Positions 60,249-64,000 of a stretch of DNA of 64,000 bases are shown here, piece after piece. The translations under genes and the position numbers were made by a program. Origin of the DNA: Hygrocybe punicea (Eukaryota > Basidiomycota > Agaricomycetes > Agaricales > Hygrophoraceae); assembly GCA_963556145.1 (NCBI GenBank), contig OY744473.1:4898001-4962000 (forward strand), in the 5' to 3' direction. Position 1 is the stretch's first letter. Each line of letters starts with the position of its first letter. A model generated the notes under the pieces. It saw only the letters and a list, made by a program, of their open reading frames with translations. It did not search any database and was not told the origin of the DNA.

Positions 60249-60489
60249 CACAAGTGGAAATGGGGCACGGACGTTCAAGAAGGTACTTCCAAATGAAAGC
60301 GCTCGCCTTCACCTCAGGATCCCCTTTCTCCCGAATGTCCTCCCTTCCAATCGTCTTCCCAACTCACGGAGAAAAATTCCGAGAAAGATTCAGAAACGTT
60401 GGCTTCCGAAGAAAACTTCCCTTCCAACAACTTCCCCTCTGACATTCCTGACGGCAAACCTTCTCGAAAGATTCGAAAGTCGAAATAGT

Positions 60490-60665
60490 CTTCTACACCG
60501 GTACTCACCTTTTCGTACATTCTTTCCAATATATGCCTCTCCACACTCTTCATAACTGTTCCTCCACTTTTTGTACATTATTTCCAATATATGCCTCTCC
60601 ACCGTCTTCATCACCGGACCTCCCCTTTTCATACATTCTTTCCAATCTATGCCTCTCCATATAAT
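60490..60665. repeat. 57 bp tandem repeat, three copies
   Basis: Units contain TACATTCTTTCCAATATATG, CCTCTCCAC and CTTCATCA, at about 60517, 60574 and 60631. Confidence 0.8.
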
Positions 60666-60955
60666 ATCCTTCCTTTTTTGTATCATAATGACATCCTTGA
60701 CTACTTTCTGACAAAATCCGACGCACAGCGCGAAGCGCCCAGCAAATCCCTTGTTGTGTTTTAAAGATTTCAAGGCATTCTGTTTGCCTTACAATTAGCA
60801 CCAAAAATATGCCAAACTTTCATACACTGCCGTAGGGTACGTGGTAAGATGTACCGAGCTCGGACTCGCACGGCATGTATCATAGATAACACTCCCTTAT
60901 CACAATATTTCAGCGGGGGAAGGAACGATGTAATGAATAGTAATACCTTTCATTT

Positions 60956-61270
60956 TTACCACTCGGATGGCCAGATGCCGGGAGTTAAAACGTCCCCTGC
61001 CATCCCAGAAAGAGTTCCGTCATCGGAACTCTTATGTAGTTCCGTCTCGTCATATCCATCATCGAGGACGACCACTGTAACCAAATTACCACCAGGTTCC
61101 GCTCCTAGTCCGATATACTTATAGGCAGTTGGAGGAATGCGGTCGAGGATCGGGATGTACCAGGCCAATGCGTAGTTTTTGGGGTCGTTGGGTTTTTCGG
61201 GGAGAACACGGCGTATCTTCTCATCGTCGAGCTTGTATCCCTTCAGATAGAGTTGATTCGACATCTGCAA
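60956..61270 (-). CDS. Small conserved-looking ORFan protein, 104 residues
   Basis: Minus-strand ATG to TAA frame, no introns. Sequence features: GYKLDDEKIRRVLPEKPNDP, ALAWYIPILDRIPP, LVTVVVLDDGYDETE and a C-terminal PSEW. It looks like a compact alpha/beta protein of the unannotated small families common in Agaricomycete genomes. There is no signal peptide or catalytic motif. Balanced composition and absence of stops suggest a real gene; the function is unknown. Confidence 0.55.
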   Translation of the reverse strand: MQMSNQLYLKGYKLDDEKIRRVLPEKPNDPKNYALAWYIPILDRIPPTAYKYIGLGAEPGGNLVTVVVLDDGYDETELHKSSDDGTLSGMAGDVLTPGIWPSEW

Positions 61271-61279
61271 GTGAGGTAT

Positions 61280-61750
61280 TAATTACCCGCTTCCACGCTG
61301 CCGGTTCAACTTTGCCTTATTTGTCCTGTCTTTATGAAATCTTAGTTTGTCTCGCGAAGATCGTTCGTGTTTTCTATTCTGTTTTAATTTTTTTCCTGAT
61401 ATCTACTTACTACACCCTTGCGATCTCGCCTGACTTTCGGGGGCAAAGAGATATAAAGCCAGCTGTCATTACCAGCCCAACGAGTAGGCAGACTCCAAGT
61501 CTGGGGGCCATCCGCGATCTCAAGTTGTCTCCATCGCGGTGGCGAGGAAGAGGGAGGGGACCAAGAGCATCGATCTCACGAGCCCTTTCAAGTCACTCGA
61601 TGTCCCAAGTTGCGCCAGCCAAATCGCCCGCGATGGTGATCCGCCTCCATCGCGGTGAACTTTGGCTTTAACGTTGAAATTTTCATTGTTCTATGCTACT
61701 ACTGACTACAAACCTGTAAGGCAGAGAACGAAGATCAACAGCAGGAACGT
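61280..61750. other. Non-coding, with CCATCGCGG inverted motifs
   Basis: Several CCATCGCGGTG and GCGATGG words, precursors of the array that follows. No gene. Confidence 0.45.
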
Positions 61751-61754
61751 GCGA

Positions 61755-62830
61755 GGGTGAAGGTGAGAGAGGACGAGGACGAGTGAGGACATGCAGCAGA
61801 GGTGGTGCGTCCACCCCTGCTGCTATTTTGGTGAGTCCTACATTCGGTTTTCCTTATTTTCTTATTCCTAAAACCCCGAGATGGAACCTCCTCGCCTTCG
61901 CGGCCACTTTGTCATCCAACCACCTTTTTTCACAACCAGGACAAGACAGCTCTTCCCGTGCCCTGTTCGACGCCGCCTGGAAAGAAAGAGGGAGGGCTAT
62001 GGAGAGAGAGGACGAGGAAGACGACGAGCAGCAAGGGTGCGCCCACCCCTGCTGTCATTTGGTGAGTCCTACGTTCGTTTCTTATTCTAAATCCCCCGCG
62101 ATGGTGCCCGGTCTCGTTCGCGGCCGCTTTGTCTTCTAACACCGTTTTTCATAACCAACCCTCCTGTGCGCTTTTCAACGACGCTGGGTTAGATAACCAG
62201 TGAGAGAGGGCGATGGAGAGGACGAGGACATGGACAAGTGCAGCACGGGTGGTGCGCCCACTTAGGCTGTTGTTTGGTGTCTTATATTCATTTTATCTTA
62301 TTCTTATTTTCTTACACTAAAACCTCCGTGATGGAGCCAGGCCTCGTTCGCGGCCATCCAGCCACCTTTTACACAAAAAGACAACCCCCAAGTACAACGC
62401 CCTGAAGGTAAGGGAGGGAGGGAGGGAGAGCGATGGTTGGACGAGCACGATGACGAGTGCAGTAGGGGTGGTGCGCCCACCGCCCGCTGCTACTTGGTGA
62501 GTCCTCTATTCGATATACAGCAAACTCCCCCCCGCGATGGTCACCAACCATCATCGCGGGCACTTACTAGGTCATCCCCGCGATGGGTTTTTGTCTCCAT
62601 CGCGGACACTTTGGATTCAAGTAAGGTAAGAACTCTTACTTTTTCTTCACAAATTGTGATGCTACTGACTACGATTGATTACATACAACGGCAGGGGAGC
62701 GCGAGGGAGAATGTGGAAGTGAGACCAGGATAAGTGAGGCCACGCAGCAGGGGTGGTGCGCCCACCCTGCTGCTCTCTGTGAGTTCTATATTCCATTATA
62801 ACTACAAGCACGGAGACAGTATTCATTTTG
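61755..62830 (+). repeat. Tandem array (about 220-280 bp unit) of the hairpin-donor motif
   Basis: Each unit has a GAGAGAGGACGAGGAC-like purine run, the motif 1 hairpin (61793-61823, 62026-62056, 62239-62272 degenerate, 62458-62491, 62744-62773), then GGTGAGT (61830, 62061, 62496, 62778) and a CCCGCGATGG...TCGCGGCC segment. The stem is GCAGCAGGGGTGG/CCACCCCTGCTGC with a TGCG loop. A 50 bp intron 61831-61880 is possible; other units lack good acceptors. Confidence 0.8.
62526..62620. repeat. Palindromes built on CCCGCGATGG
   Basis: CCCGCGATGGT and ACCATCATCGCGGG (62531-62560), then CCCCGCGATGG and CCATCGCGG nearby, able to form stacked hairpins. Confidence 0.65.
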
Positions 62831-63132
62831 CTCTTATTGTAAACACAACAGGTTGCCCCGACGCTATGCTAGGGCGTCCGGGAAAACCAACTCCTGCGAT
62901 GGCTACAAGTCGTCATCGCGGGCCAAGTTAGTGAAAGGGAACGAGAATGTGCGAGGTGGACCAATGCAAACCCCGAGCGTTGTTGGGCCAGGGATTAGCT
63001 GTGGGAGAAGCGATGATGTAGAAAACAAATATTATTTTCGATATGGTACACAATCACGAGTACGTTATCAGAAATAGCCTACCCAGACAGTTAGAATGCA
63101 TAAACCATGCAGGTAATGAATACTTCTGCTCT
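62831..63132. other. Non-coding spacer
   Basis: Contains one more GCGATGG...CATCGCGGG inverted pair (62896-62922). No gene seen. Confidence 0.4.
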
Positions 63133-63696
63133 TCACAATGCTGCTACCATGCCCTTGACATCGTCCACAACTGCCATGAACTGTTGATGCCCAGCTTCCG
63201 TCGTAATATCCAATTCCCACCTATTCGCCGGAACTGTGTCCGTCACATAGTTAGCCGCTGGCTGGACTTGTTCAGGAACTATATGGCCAGTGGCTCTCTC
63301 CATTGAGTAGAAAGCAAGCCTCTGTCCCATGACGCTAATACCGTGGAGTTTGGGCATTGGGATTACGTCGTAAAAGCTTGCAAATCTACTCCTCATCTGG
63401 GCATCTGCAGCAATCCTGGTAGAGACGAAGTTGATATGACCGGGAGGTTTGATTTCGAGAAAAAAGACGGGTTGTTCATCCAACGCAACGACATAGGTAA
63501 CGACGAAGTCAACAGAGGGCACGCCGGGAGCCTGAAAAGCTTCCGGCAGGGCGTATTGCGGTTCGACAATGTAATCAGTGGCTGAGGTATCAAACACTCC
63601 GTTGAGAAGTTTGTCGTACGCGCCGTAATATTTGTTTTCGATGGTTGTACCTGGTGGAATGCGAGCGAACATATCGAGGATACGTTGAGGTAACAT
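63133..63696 (-). CDS. PD-(D/E)XK nuclease-like protein, 187 residues
   Basis: Minus-strand ATG (63694-63696) to TGA (63133-63135), uninterrupted. The middle reads VPSVDFVVTYVV, then PVFFLEIKPP: an Asp after a hydrophobic strand and, about 20 residues on, ExK, the core of restriction-endonuclease-like folds. The N-terminus (LDMFARIPPGTTIENKYYGAYDKLLN) and later FASFYDVIP, LHGISVMGQRLAFYSM match basidiomycete ORFan families I know in general form. No signal peptide. It may be host-encoded or a Crinkler-type C-terminal domain on its own. Nuclease activity is inferred from the motif only. Confidence 0.6.
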   Translation of the reverse strand: MLPQRILDMFARIPPGTTIENKYYGAYDKLLNGVFDTSATDYIVEPQYALPEAFQAPGVPSVDFVVTYVVALDEQPVFFLEIKPPGHINFVSTRIAADAQMRSRFASFYDVIPMPKLHGISVMGQRLAFYSMERATGHIVPEQVQPAANYVTDTVPANRWELDITTEAGHQQFMAVVDDVKGMVAAL

Positions 63697-64000
63697 CGTC
63701 GAAAGTTGATTGTAGTGTAGGCTCGCACCTATTTGCTAGCTTACGTCAGATGGCATGTCGAGATCAAACATTCCGAGTCCTAAAAGTATTTTCGACCTGA
63801 CAGGCCTGACATGCCAATTTTCGACCAGCCTTCTCAAAGAGCTGGTCTCCGTCAACTTGGGAGCAAGCATGGCAAAAGGACCTCGACACTATTTATGTCA
63901 GGACACCCATCGCGCAGCTGAAGCCGCAGGCAAAGCAAAAAGCAAGTTCGCACCTGGATCATCCTGACGGGAGCGTCTCGGTCTTCACGACCAACCACCG
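63697..64000. other. Window end, no supported gene
   Basis: A 70-codon plus frame (63755-63967) has no recognised domain and may be the edge of a gene that continues outside. Confidence 0.3.

Noticed and set aside
11884..62773. Motif 1 as a conserved peptide SRGGA(S/P)TP
   Set aside because: Some copies read this, but others (19278, 62026) differ in frame or residues while the hairpin is kept. The RNA or DNA structure is the better common factor.
1..64000. tRNA or rRNA genes
   Set aside because: No cloverleaf with a GGTTCGA-type arm or rRNA-like block was found by eye.

Overview
The window looks like repeat-rich nuclear DNA of a filamentous basidiomycete, probably an Agaricomycete; the species cannot be named from this sequence. 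The basis is many 45-58 bp GT-AG introns with CTAAC-type branch sites, Crinkler-type and coatomer exons of fungal form, and transposon families typical of mushrooms (Helitron helicases, a Tad-like LINE, a YR retrotransposon, hAT and Tc1-like elements). Most of the 64 kb is transposons nested in transposons. Likely non-transposon genes are few: a multi-exon lysine-rich gene (1-1387), a Crinkler-like effector pseudogene (22870-25275, minus), a small ORFan (60956-61270, minus) and a nuclease-like gene (63133-63696, minus).

Layout. 1-1.4 kb: lysine-rich gene carrying a 57 bp duplication with filler DNA. 1.86-2.04 kb: a near-perfect 80 bp palindrome. 2.3-10.15 kb: Helitron 1, almost intact, with a recognisable 3' hairpin and CTAG end. 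10.15-15.9 kb: decayed YR retrotransposon (minus), split by a solo LTR that itself holds a 1.3 kb hAT-type element. 15.9-17.6 kb: a small LTR element (minus). 18.4-21.0 kb: hAT transposase pseudogene split by a 1.1 kb TTAA-flanked element. 21.3-21.7 kb: tandem repeats. 22.9-25.3 kb: Crinkler. 26.4-38.1 kb: Helitron 2, split by a 6.4 kb LINE (28901-35346, 10 bp target duplication) and a 784 bp solo LTR (36386-37169, CCGG duplication). 41.3-49.5 kb: Helitron 3, a decayed paralogue of Helitron 1. 49.66-60.19 kb: a composite bounded by ~410 bp inverted repeats, carrying a Tc1-like transposase, a captured piece of coatomer alpha with introns, another multi-exon gene, and a 3.3 kb hAT-type element that itself contains a young LTR element with identical 156 bp LTRs. 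60.2-64 kb: a Helitron 3' end, tandem repeats and two small genes.

Two recurrent motifs stand out. One is a GC-rich hairpin placed 2-15 nt before the 5' splice site of a ~50 bp intron, at 11.6, 11.9, 19.3, 40.0 and 56.9 kb and as a tandem array at 61.8-62.8 kb. The other is a ~55 bp double palindrome (ACCTCGC...CAATTG...GCGAGGT) at 12.4, 19.7, 40.3 and three times at 57.4-57.65 kb. They occur together in non-autonomous elements whose ends and target duplications differ (8 bp in two, TTAA in a third). Premature stops in the dead genes are nearly all TGA, often at expected arginines, which fits CpG decay of CGA codons. All calls are by eye; no searches were run.
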